A DNA stretch of 64,000 nt from Silene latifolia (taxonomy: Eukaryota > Streptophyta > Magnoliopsida > Caryophyllales > Caryophyllaceae), in assembly GCF_048544455.1 (NCBI RefSeq), contig NC_133537.1, forward strand, positions 148,158,058 to 148,222,057, in the 5' to 3' direction. The notes beneath the pieces are model-generated. The model ran no database searches, was not told where the DNA came from, and was given only the letters and a program-made list of their open reading frames with translations. A program made the position numbers and the translations under genes. Below are positions 1-11,195 of the stretch, piece after piece. Numbering within the stretch: the stretch's first letter is position 1; every line of letters starts with the position of its first letter.

Positions 1-636
1 GGTCAGTTGTGTAAAATGGACCTCCATTTTATTTTATCAATTTGTCATTTGTCACACAATATGTCACATGAAGTATGTTACATGTTATTAATTAATTTAA
101 TGCATATTTATCAAATAAATATCATTTTATAAATTAATTAAATTACATACAACAAATTAACTAGTGATTCTTGATCACATAAATAAAATATGTCATATAA
201 TTATAATTCACAACATCTTGTAATTATAATTAATCATTCATTCTTATCTCAATTGTTTCACAAACAATAATTAATTTTAGTAATAAAGTATTTCAATTAC
301 TAAAATAAATCTTATTTAATCCCGTTACAATAAGATATAAACATTCTCTCTCACAAATTGAATTGTTCAATTTTAAGGAATTGATTAACTTGTATCGTCA
401 TACAATTAATCAACTTTACTGATAAGGGCGTCATCCTTTAGGTGTGACCTTAAGGGATCAACTGACCACCACCGTCCTACGACAGTAACATCAAACTCTA
501 GCAAGCCAATCGATACCGATTAATGTTGATCAGTTGACTATTTAATTTATCATCCCTTTCGTATTCTTAATATGAGATTTGATTATGATATTTAAATCAT
601 GTGATCGCACTATTGTTGAGGACACATACTCCAACA
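1..636 (-). mobile_element. Copia-type LTR, cut off by window start
   Basis: Read on the minus strand the segment begins at 636 with TGTTGGAGTATGTGTCCTC, a start I recognise from plant Ty1/Copia LTRs, and runs without any ORF to the window edge. The sequence to its right (from 637) is part of an Athila-like LTR, so this element inserted there. The other end and its target-site duplicate are outside the window. No coding part is visible; it may be a solo LTR or the end of a longer element. The Copia assignment rests on remembered similarity, not on a search. Confidence 0.5.
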
Positions 637-951
637 GGACGGGCATCCCACTTAGGAGGACGGGTGTCCCCAAGCTCAGCTCGAGCGTCCCTAAAGCAGG
701 ACGGGCGTCTTTTGATACACCATGGGCGTCCATCTAGAGGAGGTCGAGCGTCCCAAGCTAGGACTTGCAAGACATTGGACTTCATTTAAGGGGCTTAATC
801 GTCATTTTAGCTCTTAGTCAACCTAATACTTGTACTTAGTATAAATACTCCCTTGTAGGAGGAGATTAGCATCAAGTCATTAGAGTAGATTAGATATTAA
901 TTAGCTTAATTATATTTTAATCCTTCCTTAATTATTGTTCAAGAATTCTTA
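637..951 (+). mobile_element. Athila-like LTR (copy A), first segment
   Basis: This piece matches the middle of the Athila-like LTR at 62557-64000: a cluster of GACGGGCGTCC / CGAGCGTCCC words at 637-760, then TATAAATA near 840 and a transcribed leader. It continues at 21100 after the 20-kb insertion of the gag-only element; the insertion duplicated TCTTA (947-951 and 21095-21099). Its beginning was displaced by the Copia insertion at 636. It is the oldest layer of the left nest. Confidence 0.7.
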
Positions 952-3153
952 TGTAATACCCCCATTTATTTAGGATCCTTTAGCAAGACATTGCCAATAA
1001 ATAGGACTGTTACCATCTCGGTTGCCCGAGGTAAATGATACAAATCAAAACGAACCAAAGTACTTTATAACTTTAACTGAAACAACGGTTTTATTACATT
1101 GCCAACCGATTAAATTTAAACCTTAACATTAAAATATACTACGCAGCGGAAATTACATAAATAAAGTTGTATAAGTCAACTAAGTGATCTAGACAGCAAC
1201 TATGGTCCAAGTCGAGCTCACGTCCCAATACTCCCAAGTCAGCTAGTCTCAAGCACCTGCAAGTCTACTCCCCAGTTACGGTTCATCACAGGTGTTCACG
1301 AATACACTGTCAACCACGAGGTATCCAATGCAAATATCATGCCGATAATAATAATCATACCAGAACGAGTATGAGGTATCCAATAATTATGATATGAATA
1401 AACCAACAACCAAAGTATGATCCAATGACATATAATTCACATCCGATAATTCATCTAACAGCAATTAACCACACAGTTCCACAACTCCTCTTATCAAATA
1501 AATAGTAAGACAAATTGAGTAGTTATCCTACCTGATCAGCAAATTCCAATAACGCAATTCGAATAAATAGAAATCCAATTAACAAAGCTTCTCAACAATT
1601 CCGTCACCTAAGACAAGTAATAATAACATTTATTTACTAATTACATTATTTACTAATTACATTATTTACTAATTATAAATTAATTATATAACAATTACGT
1701 GATTAATATTCAAAACCCGTCTTAACCCGTCGAAAAACCTATAAAGGTCACCCACACACATAATATAAATTAATAACAACCTTAATTATATATTAATTTA
1801 TTATAATCATGATCATCATCATGTGATGATCAATACTAACCGTGTTACACTAAACACTACCCCCTTGTTTCACGGTCCAACAACCACCATCACCACCCCT
1901 CTTCACCACCTACTCAACCACCCACAGCCACGGTCCAGACAGCCCTCACCACCGCTACCAACACCTCCATACATGTTTCCAAACTCACGCCCTAACTCCC
2001 CACATTATAACCTTCGACCATTCCCGCAATAACAATAACACCTTCACGGCACTCACCATAAACCACCTACAACCACTACTCGAAGCCACTACCGTGTCCC
2101 TGACTGTCCCTGAGGAACCACCAGCATCCGAGTCCTACCCGACAGCAATAAGCAACACACTCAACATAAACAACTATCATATACACGACGAGACCAATTA
2201 AAACCCAATGACAAAACCACACGCCACCACTGGCCACCACCGTGGCCTCTTCTGGCCCACGGTGGACCCAATGGCAGCGTCCCCGTCCCCGTCCCCTGGT
2301 CAAGGCCAAACCGAGTGCAAGATGTTCACCTAAGAAATTCATACACGGTTCCCTTAATAAATCGTCAACAGCCTTCAACCCTTCAAAATTCTGGGAACAA
2401 CCACGTAAAACACCACCTTTAAGCATCCCTGACCACCCACCAAGGTCGACCCTTCACCCCGATGTCAACCCTACCCGCGGTCAGGTCTGGGTCACCGAAA
2501 ACAGGGGTCAAAAACTCATATATTCAACCGAACAAACACCCCCAACCACCAACGAAAACCCTAATAATAGCCCCCTTCCCGCCGGTCAACGGTGGTCAAC
2601 GATAGGTCCGGTCCCTCCCTGGTGGTCCACGGTCGAGGTCACAGCAGTAGTTGGTCACATGGTGCTTTAATTTACGAGTTATAATAATTATAAGTTGGGT
2701 ATGTTATATAGCGAGACGGTTTTATAAAGTTACCTTGAGACGATAATAAAGCTATATTCTCTTCCTCTTTCTTCTATAGATCTCCCTTTATGTGTAAAAT
2801 ATGTGAATAAATCTTAGTATGTAGGTCATGCCTTACTTTTATACTAGTAAAAAAGGTCGTCTTTAGGAAACTATTAGGAAATTACTAATTACCATATGTA
2901 TACTATTATTATTATGAATATTATTATTATTATTATTACTATTATTATTATAACATAATTATCGTTTATTATCATTATATGAATGATCGTATATTATTAT
3001 TACCCACTTGCCATCCCGACTCATTATTCTATAATTTAATATTTTATTATATCATTCCGTCTTTTTCACAATTATTAATTATAAACGTCATAATTAATTA
3101 TTAAAAATGCTCGAAACGTAAATATAAATTCCATCAAATTACGGAGTATTACA
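952..3153 (-). repeat. 3' LTR of gag-only element
   Basis: Direct repeat of 7758-9462 plus 20407-21094. It contains a TTA/ATT microsatellite near 2900-2960. The proline/threonine-rich open frames here (for example 1823-2032 and 2242-2670) are LTR sequence repeated in the other copy, not genes. The partner LTR is longer, mainly because it holds a short tandem block (GAGGTATCCACCATCCCAG units near 8260-8350). Confidence 0.9.
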
Positions 3154-3168
3154 GTCTTCCCTCCTTAA
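3154..3168 (-). other. Polypurine tract of gag-only element
   Basis: On the minus strand TTTTTAAGGAGGGAAGAC directly precedes the 3' LTR start TGTAATAC. This is the expected position and composition of the plus-strand primer of an LTR element, and the same purine run occurs before the right LTR of the Tekay element at 61381. Confidence 0.75.
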
Positions 3169-3259
3169 AAAGAACTTCGGCCCCGAAGTTCAACCAGACT
3201 ACCCAAAACATGAACTCCATACATTCCAACAGAAATGCTATCACTACTACAGATACAGG

Positions 3260-3520
3260 CTATAACAACGGTCAAAAACCGTTGTTATATAAAAAAGCGG
3301 ACGTTGTTAAAGCGTCCGTTGTAGAAGGTTTTAACAACGGTTGGTTTACTTAACGAAACCGTTGTTAAAACTATTAACAACGGTTTTATGTATAAAAACC
3401 CGTTGTGGAAAGTGTGACTCAATTTTGGGGGGAAAGTTATAACAACGGGTTGTAATATACAAAACCGTTGTTATAACTAAAGACAACGGGTTGTTTCGCA
3501 ATAACCGTTGTTGTTTGTTC
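3260..3520. repeat. CACTA left subterminal ACAACGG repeat zone
   Basis: About eleven copies of (A)ACAACGG or its complement CCGTTGT(T), frequently paired as short hairpins. The mirror zone is at the right end. Confidence 0.85.
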
Positions 3521-3767
3521 TTAAAAAATAAAAAAAAAATTAAATTAAATATTACTAGATGCATGCATAATTACGGCCTGTTAGAATTCCGATGCATGCA
3601 TTATTACTGACATCACTGTACATATGAACGGATAATATGGAATGAGAAGGGTTAGTAATAGGATTTGAAGCAGCATTATTGAGAGATATGATGATGATTA
3701 TTATGGCACAACTTCCTAACATATATATTAATTAAAAAGCAATTAACTCAACCCACACATTGCTTAG

Positions 3768-3775
3768 TATAAATA
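3768..3775 (+). promoter_or_regulatory. TATA box of CACTA cargo unit
   Basis: TATAAATA lies 114 bp before the ATG of a short ORF (3889). Between them is an A/C-rich leader-like stretch with no upstream ATG near the start. Function is inferred from sequence and spacing only. Confidence 0.4.
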
Positions 3776-3888
3776 CATTGCAAATCTCAACTAACATTTC
3801 CATTATCTCATATATTCATCTCCAAACTCTAACTGTTAAAACAAACTCTACTTAATCTTTCAAATCAAACTCAAAAAACTCTAACAAA

Positions 3889-4008
3889 ATGAATGATTTC
3901 ATCCTAAAGACTCTTACCATGATCGAGAACAACAACAACTTCATCCATAGGTTCCTCCATATTGAGGAAAGTTCAGGGAGCTACCTTGCGGAAGCTCGAT
4001 CCCCATGA
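3889..4008 (+). CDS. Possible 39-residue peptide inside CACTA element
   Basis: The frame starts in a favourable context (AACAAAATGA) after a TATA box and leader-like DNA and reads MNDFILKTLTMIENNNNFIH, then RFLHIEESSGSYLAEARSP. I do not recognise it. Immediately downstream another frame (4005-4079) looks coding-like (MKHAKENGLTERRRLRLYDD), followed by TEPQIAKEEERTDTIEHNKI after a stop. The whole may therefore be a decayed fragment of a longer captured gene rather than a peptide gene. No signal peptide or membrane segment is seen. A capture by the CACTA element is the simplest reading; a chance ORF is also possible. Confidence 0.3.
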   Translation: MNDFILKTLTMIENNNNFIHRFLHIEESSGSYLAEARSP

Positions 4009-4599
4009 AGCACGCCAAAGAAAATGGCTTGACGGAGCGGCGGCGATTGCGGCTATATGACGATATAGCAAGCTGCTGAACGGAACCTCAAATAGCCAAG
4101 GAGGAGGAGAGGACGGATACGATAGAGCACAATAAGATCCTCCATGAAAATATAAGAATTGCATTTTTACATATGTAATTTTTTTTTTAATTTATGTATT
4201 TATAAATATATATATATATATATTAATTATGTTTATCTTCTTCATCTTGCTTCTTCATTGTTTTAGTAACTAATTATGCGAACAATACTTAAACAAATAA
4301 CATAATGGTCGATAAAAACACATACATGCAAAAGAAATAAATAGAAAAAGAAAATAATGACGATGAAACTAACGATTGTGGCGAGATTTACACGATAAAT
4401 ACGAACGCAATAGACGATGAAATCACGGTGACGGCGAGAAGATAAAGCGACGATGAGAAAGAGAGAAATAGAGAAAGAGAGAAAGAGAGTGTGTATGTGT
4501 TTTGTGTTTGTTTGTCTGCTTTGTTTGTGTTTGTGTATTAAGGGTTGTGTTTTGTGGCTGCAAGCAGACTTACATTTGTGTGGTTTATAGTATGGAAGG

Positions 4600-4910
4600 T
4601 ATTGACAACGGTTATTAAACAACAACCGTTGTGAAAAAAGTTTTAACAACGGTTGTAAAAAACACCCGTTGTTAAATAAGTTTTAACAACGGGTTTCAAA
4701 AATAACCGTTGTGATTACTTTTCACTAACTTTGCGCCAATTTTGCGCCAAATTATTAACAACGGTTGTGCATGTGTGACCCGTTGTTAAAACTAATAACA
4801 ACGGTTTTTATAACGATACCCGTTGTAATTGATTTTAGTAAAATTCGCGCCATACATTCTACAACGTCTATTGTGATTTTCGTGAATAATCGTTGTTAAA
4901 GGGGCGTTGT
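4600..4910. repeat. CACTA right subterminal ACAACGG repeat zone
   Basis: A dozen or so ACAACGG/CCGTTGT words in alternating orientation mirror the left zone. The minus-strand frame 4263-4649 runs through them and through a GAGA-rich tract; I regard it as non-coding. Confidence 0.85.
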
Positions 4911-5161
4911 ATTTGCCTGGATTTGTAGTAGTGTATCATCACACACTTATATTATAAAGACAATCGCACATGTATAATATATAAAGCGTAAATAAACAAC
5001 CATATAAAACCACATAAGCAAAGTTATAATAACTCAAAATAATTGTAGTATCACATTCTACCCCCCTAAAAATAAACTTTGTCCCGAAGTTTGCAAACAA
5101 AAACTTTTATTTAAAAACTACGAATATCTTCAATGTTCATAGATTATTAATCTCCCAAGAA

Positions 5162-6331
5162 CTAGTTACCCTTCTCCTCATTCCCCTGCACTGTACTAGC
5201 TGTTCCAAATGCCTTTCCACTATTACTCTGGTCACCTCCGTTGCCTTGTCTATTGTTATAGCTTCTCTGGTTACTCCACTGTCTCGGATTCCTATTACTT
5301 CCAATACTTGACATTGTTGGGGTTTGATAAATCCCTTGGTTTCCCACTCTATAACCTCTATTTCCATTTCCATAACTGCTATCTTGATTATTCATAAATA
5401 CCCTACAAGACACGGCCTTATGACCCATCTTTCCACACCTGAAACATCTACTTAAACTTGGCGCACTAAAATTGGATTGGCCTCCTCCACCGCTGTAATT
5501 TCCCCCAAATGACACTCCTCCTGATGCATAGGACCGAACCTGGTTTATATTCTGCTTCTTGCCTTCTCCCGCACTCCCACCCGTAGTCTTTGACTTCCTT
5601 TTCTCACCCTTCACTTTCTTCTCCCTCTTCTCTTCCTGTAAAATATCTGCAATCCTCTCAGCGTGCCTAGCTCGCTGATAAACATCATCCATGGTACTTG
5701 GCTGACCAGCTGCAAGCCTCTTCTTAATAGTGGTTATTAATCTTTTTTTAAATCTGAGTGCCAACATCTCATCACTAAAATTCAAATCAGCTACATATTC
5801 TGACAATTCCATAAACATGTTATAATAAGTCTCTACTGTCATCTCCTCAGTCATCTTGAATGAATCAAATTCAGCTCTCATCTTACTCCTGATATGTTCT
5901 GGTACAAATACAGCTCTCATATTCTCCTTGAAACCCTTCCAAGTGATAAAAGGTTCATCACTCTCCCTCCAAGCTTCTCTTATGACCTCCTTACTACGAT
6001 TCCACCACAAACCAGCTTTTCCCCTCAAATAATAAGCAGCTTGATCTACTTGCAGCTCTGTAGGACAACCCAACAACTCAAAAAGGTTGTCAAACTCCTT
6101 ATGCCAATCCCCAAGTAAAGATGGCTCACCTAATCCGTCATACTTCCTCGGGTTGTGCCTTGCGATATTATTAGCACTCATCTTTGTTGGATCCTGAACT
6201 GACCCCTTAGCCTTCAGTGCCACAGTCAAAGCCTCATTCATAGATATCAAACAGTCAATCTTCTCTTGGGACATGGTAGAGGATGTAGGTGTAGATCTCT
6301 TTCGAGGCATGGTTATATAAAAGTAAAACAA
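5162..6331 (-). CDS. gag: Gag of gag-only Tekay-like element
   Basis: A 389-residue ORF starting MPRKRSTPTSSTM. Residues about 55-230 form the Ty3/Gypsy gag (capsid) domain, with WHKEFDNLFELLGC, AAYYLRGKAGLWW, FVPEHIRSKMRAEFDSF and MLALRFKKRL. Basic residues follow (about 235-260), then one CCHC zinc knuckle (CFRCGKMGHKAVSC, about 300-313) and a Gly/Asn/Gln-rich tail. The closest relative in the window is the gag of the Tekay element at 56569, which shares the EHIRHKLRAEFDSF motif. The product would package RNA into virus-like particles in the cytoplasm. It is the only ORF of its element and looks whole. Confidence 0.9.
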   Translation of the reverse strand: MFYFYITMPRKRSTPTSSTMSQEKIDCLISMNEALTVALKAKGSVQDPTKMSANNIARHNPRKYDGLGEPSLLGDWHKEFDNLFELLGCPTELQVDQAAYYLRGKAGLWWNRSKEVIREAWRESDEPFITWKGFKENMRAVFVPEHIRSKMRAEFDSFKMTEEMTVETYYNMFMELSEYVADLNFSDEMLALRFKKRLITTIKKRLAAGQPSTMDDVYQRARHAERIADILQEEKREKKVKGEKRKSKTTGGSAGEGKKQNINQVRSYASGGVSFGGNYSGGGGQSNFSAPSLSRCFRCGKMGHKAVSCRVFMNNQDSSYGNGNRGYRVGNQGIYQTPTMSSIGSNRNPRQWSNQRSYNNRQGNGGDQSNSGKAFGTASTVQGNEEKGN

Positions 6332-7740
6332 GACAACATAAGTTTCTACCCGAGGAAAGATGGCCTAACATTTTAAAACAATCTGTATCCACAATCAAAA
6401 CAAGGTGTAGTCAACTGTATCCTATCTTACCCCTCCTTTGGTCCCCCTATCGTTATTCCTATCTCTCAACTATCATAGGTTAAGAATTGATAAAGCATTT
6501 ATATTGAACTTTGGTAAAACTCGCGTTTTCAGAAATCAAAAATCAAGCTGTAACTTTCAAAAATCACCATTAAATAACCGTTATATTAATCTTTGAGTTT
6601 TTATACTTTCTAGAAAATATAGAGAGTTTTCAAAACATGAGAAAAAGAATCGAACTCAAATCTCAAACAACCATCTTATAAAGAATTTTACAATCCAGTT
6701 GATCAAAACGGAAACCGATCAGCAATTTTTCAAAACCTTGATTCAACTTGTAAAAATCACTATTAAATGTCAAAAATTTATCTTGCAACGTGACTTATCA
6801 ATTTGAAAACATATTTGAATCTTTTAAACAGTGGAGTTGAAATTGGGCAAAAATCTTAAGTATACATTAATTGAGAAATTTTACAAAATCGTTTGTCGAA
6901 AACTTAACTGTACAAGAACATTCTGACCACTGTCCACTAAAATATTTATTTCTCCCAAACCGTGATATGCGACCAACGACATTGGAAAGCTACTCACTGG
7001 TTTATCACTCATAAAATTTTTGACCTTAGACAATCAACAGAGATCAAACGGCAACTATATCAAATAGGGGTAAAAATATGACGGAATAAGGTTCAGCTCA
7101 AGGTTCCTTTTTACTAGGTCATAAGCCCTCATCAACACCCTCCTTCACATGTATCAAACCAACTTGGTCATCATACTTCACACATGACTAACATATATTC
7201 TAAAGTATCTCTATCACTAGTTAGTCATTTCATAATATTATAAATAGCATGGTTTCGGGATTCACATAGCCGCATATCACTAGACATGATAAACCAACAT
7301 CCAACCATATAATTAATATCACACAACATCCAACCATATAATTAATATCAATTCACAATTACTTCTATCCTCGTGATCAAAACAATTTAACATTAAGTCC
7401 TCATTTCATCCATTTAAACAATATCGTTCTTGTTATAAACATCATATGGCCAAGCCAACAATCATTCACAATACTTACCGTAATCTCTCCCTATAGAAAT
7501 GTTAGTAACTTTATATCAAATATCCTCTAAAATATAATGCACCTCATCATAACTACCCCATACTCTCAAATTTTCTCTCAGGGTTCCCGGTTCAAAACTG
7601 AGAGGGCCAATGGTTTGGAGTGAGGGGCCCTACTCATCCCAAGCCTAAGATGGGGCTCCTAACAGTTTCTATCCCGGGGTTCATTTTATTAGACACAACC
7701 TATGTTCATTATTGTTCATTGGTTTAGGCCTGAGGATCGT
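6332..7740 (-). other. Leader of gag-only element, no gene
   Basis: About 1.4 kb of AT-rich untranslated leader lies between the primer binding site and gag. I see no ORF of interest, RNA gene or inserted element here. Confidence 0.7.
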
Positions 7741-7754
7741 TCGCTCTGATACCA
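7741..7754 (-). promoter_or_regulatory. Primer binding site (tRNA-Met) of gag-only element
   Basis: The minus strand reads TGGTATCAGAGCGA, three bases (AAG) inside the 5' LTR end at 7758. It is the standard initiator tRNA-Met site of Tekay/Del chromoviruses. Confidence 0.9.
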
Positions 7755-7757
7755 CTT

Positions 7758-9462
7758 TGTAACACCCCCATTTATTTAGGATCCTTTAGCAAGACATTCC
7801 CAATAAATAGGATTGTCACCATCTCGGTTGCCCGAGGTCGGTAAATGATACAAATAAAAACGAACCAAAGTACTTTAATAACTTTAACTGAAACAACGGT
7901 TTTATTACATTGCCAACCGATTAAATTTAAACCTTAACATTACAATATACTACGCAGCAGAAATTACATAAATAAAGTTGTATAAGTCAACTAAGTGATC
8001 TAGACAGCAACTATGGTCCAAGTCGAGCTCATGTCCCAATACTCCCAAGTCAGCTAGTCTCAAGCACCTGCAAGTCTGCTCCCCAGTTACTGTTCATCAC
8101 AGGTGTTCACGAATACACTGTCAACCACGAGGTTGAGTAGGAATAACCAACAACAATACAAGGTGAAACAGATGAAAATGCCTTATATGATATGATATAC
8201 AAACAGAACTGAGCTCATCACCCGAAACATCCATTCATCCCGCCAATCCCTGGCCCGGGGTATCCATCATCCCAACACAAGGTCGAGGTATCCACCATCC
8301 CAGTATAAAACTGAGGTATCCACCATCCCAGTATAAAACTGAGGTATCCAAAGCAAATGTCATGCCGATAATAATAATCATCCCAGAACGAGTATGAGGT
8401 ATCCAATAATTATGATATGAATAAACCAACAACCAAAGTATAATCCAATGACATATAATTCACATCCGATAATTCATCTAACAGCAATTAACCACATAGT
8501 TCCACAACTCCTCTTATCAAATAAATAGCAAGACAAATTGAGTAGTTATCCTACCTGATCAACAAATTCCAATAACGCAGTTCGAATAAATAGAAATCCA
8601 ATTAACAAAGCTTCTCAACAATTCCGTCATCTAAGACAAGTAATAATAACATTTAATTACTAATTACATTATTTACTAATTATAAATTAATTATATAACA
8701 ATTACGTGATTAATATTCAAAACCCATCTTAACCCGTCGAAAAACCTATAAAGGTCACCCACACACATAATATAAATTAATAACAACCTTAATTATATAT
8801 TAATTTATTATAATCATGATCATCATCATGTGATGATCAATACTAACCGTGTTACACTAAACACTACCCCCTTGTTTCACGGTCCAACAACCACCATCAC
8901 CACCCCTCTTCACCACCTACACAACCAGCCACAACCACGGTCCAGACAGCCCTCACCACCGCTACCAACACCTTCATACATGTTTCCAAACTCACGCCCT
9001 AACTCCCCACAGTATAACCTTCGACCATTCCCGCAATAACAATAACACCTTCACGGCACTCACCTTAAACCACCTACAACCACTACTCGAAGCCACCACC
9101 GTTTCCCTGACTGCCCCTGAGGAACCACCAGCATCCGAGTCCTACCTGACAGCAACAAGCAACACACTCGACACAAACAACTATCATATACACGACGAGA
9201 CCAATTAAAACCAAATGACAACACCACACACCAACACTGACCACCACCGTGGCCTCCTCTAGCCCACGGTGGACCCAATGGCAGCGTCCCCGTCCCCTGC
9301 TCAAGGCCAAACCGAGTGCAAGGTGTTCACCTAAGAAATTCATACACGGTTCCCTTAATAAATCGCCAACAGCCTTCAACCTTTCAAAGTTCCGGGAACA
9401 ACCACGCAAAACAACACCTTTAAGCATCCCTGACCACCCACCAAGGTCGACTCTTCACCCCG
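7758..9462 (-). repeat. 5' LTR of gag-only element, segment next to PBS
   Basis: Matches 952 onward in the other LTR. It is interrupted at 9462 by the Athila-type element and resumes at 20407. The CCCCG at 9458-9462 is duplicated at 20402-20406. Confidence 0.9.
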
Positions 9463-11195
9463 TGGTCGGTCCGCTTTGGGCTTAGATTTCGGTTACTTGT
9501 CGTTAGGAGCACCTAGACCAAAACAATATTTATAACTTCACAAACAACTCTACTATTAGTAAAGAGGCAAGTAAAGGTTTGATCCCAAGGGACGGGTACT
9601 GATGTAGGATTTTCGATTGCAAGTAGCGGTGTCTAGGGGTGTCACAATTTGGGTTGAGATAAGAAGATCGCTAAACTAAATAACAATAAAGTAATCAAGC
9701 AAGATGACTGAGATGAGATGTAAAAAATTGATTAAAAGCACTAGGGTGTCATGGGGTCATAGGGGATTCATGGGAATTGATCATACAAACATACTCTCAA
9801 ATTATAAGCAAACAATTATTGTTGTGATAGGATCGAGTTGGTTTATATCTTACAATCCTAGGAAGGTTTGGGTCCCGGAGCCGAATCGATTAGATTGTAC
9901 AACACCTACAAGTCGACTTAATACTCCCTACTCAACTATATGCATGGTCTAATGAGACTCGAGTTGATTTATGTCTTACAAGTCTCATTGAAAAGGTAAG
10001 TGATGGGTAAAAAATGCAAGGATTCATAGGCTCGCATTTCATCAAACATAACATGTGCATAAGTTGAGATCACAACAAGCAAGCAAATAAATTATGAAAA
10101 CATATTAAATTAAGCATGAATCATCCCCCATGTTGGTTTCCCCTAATTACCCATTAACCCTAGTTAAGGAAACTACTCACTCCTTATCAAGTTTAACATG
10201 TTAACAAGGTTGTCAATCATATTAACAAAGCAAAACATGATGAATAAATGAAGATGATTAACAATAATTAAAAAGGGATTAAGAGAGTTATACTTAATGA
10301 TGATTCCAAAATAATAATGCAAAGAACAAAAGAAGTACTTGATGATTGATGGAAGGTTGTCAATCTCCCAATAAACCGAAATAATCTTCAATTACCCAAA
10401 ATAAAAGATGAACAAAAGAGAAATTAAAGAAATGAAATTTGTATTAATATTTGATTAGAAGTTGATTACAAGATTAAGAAGAGATTAGAATGATATAAAC
10501 TACACTAAAGATTGATAAGAAGAACATGATAACCTAATTAGACTAATGGGGTATTTATAGTGGGGATTAGGTGCACAAATTAGAGTTACTAAGGGCTTAA
10601 ATGACGATTAAGTCCTTGAGGAATCGCTCCTCTCAAGAAAAGATGTGGGTCTCCTTTTTGCTAGTCTTCCAAAAATATGCGCATCTTCAATGGAGGGAAG
10701 AAGAGGACGTGTTGTCCTGTAACACAATCCGAGCGTCCAAGGGTCAGGATGAGCGGATTCTCAGGTGGCTGGACAAGCGGCCTTCAAGCTTGGACGCTCG
10801 GATTCTGGCAATTTTGGACGGGCGTCCCGGCTGTTAAGACGCTCGGATCTTGGCCCAGCCTTCCTTTTTCTTCTTTTCTTCTTTCTTCTTCCAACAATCC
10901 TCCGGGATCTTGTCGGAGATGCAAGGATTTCTTCATCATTGCCCATCTACTACAATATGTACAAAGGCCTTCTAGTCTTGTCTTTTCTTTGATGCTTGGT
11001 CATTAGATTCGATCAATTTAGCTCTATTTTGCCATGAAAATGTAATGTTTGCACTCCTCTCCTACCAAGGAAACAAAACCTCAAAGAATATGCAAAACAA
11101 AGGACTAAAGATAGTAAATGACTCAAATATGCACTAAAAAGCATAGGAACGAGGCTAATTCGGGGACTAAATATGCTCAAATATTGATCACATCA
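9463..11195 (-). repeat. 3' LTR of nested Athila-type element
   Basis: Direct repeat of 18746-20401. On the minus strand TATAAATA lies near 10555, and upstream of it (10730-10850) is a cluster of GGACGGGCGTCC and CGCTCGGATT words. Confidence 0.92.

Larger units (their letters stand above)
3242..4933. mobile_element. Non-autonomous CACTA (En/Spm) transposon
   Basis: The ends are CACTACTACAGATACAGGC at 3242 and, inverted, GCCTGGATTTGTAGTAGTG ending at 4933. A 3-bp target duplicate TAT lies on both sides (3239-3241 and 4934-4936), as CACTA elements make. Both subterminal zones (about 3260-3520 and 4600-4910) are packed with ACAACGG words in alternating orientation, the usual transposase-binding layout of the superfamily. 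At 1.7 kb there is no room for a CACTA transposase and none is seen, so it would be mobilised in trans. It sits in the 3' untranslated part of the gag-only element. Confidence 0.92.

Noticed and set aside
1823-2670. Pro/Thr-rich proteins in the left LTR, repeated near 8830-9485
   Set aside because: They are LTR sequence present in both copies, with different frame lengths and no conserved motif.
4263-4649. 128-residue minus-strand frame in the CACTA element
   Set aside because: It spans subterminal ACAACGG repeats and a GAGA tract, so coding is unlikely.
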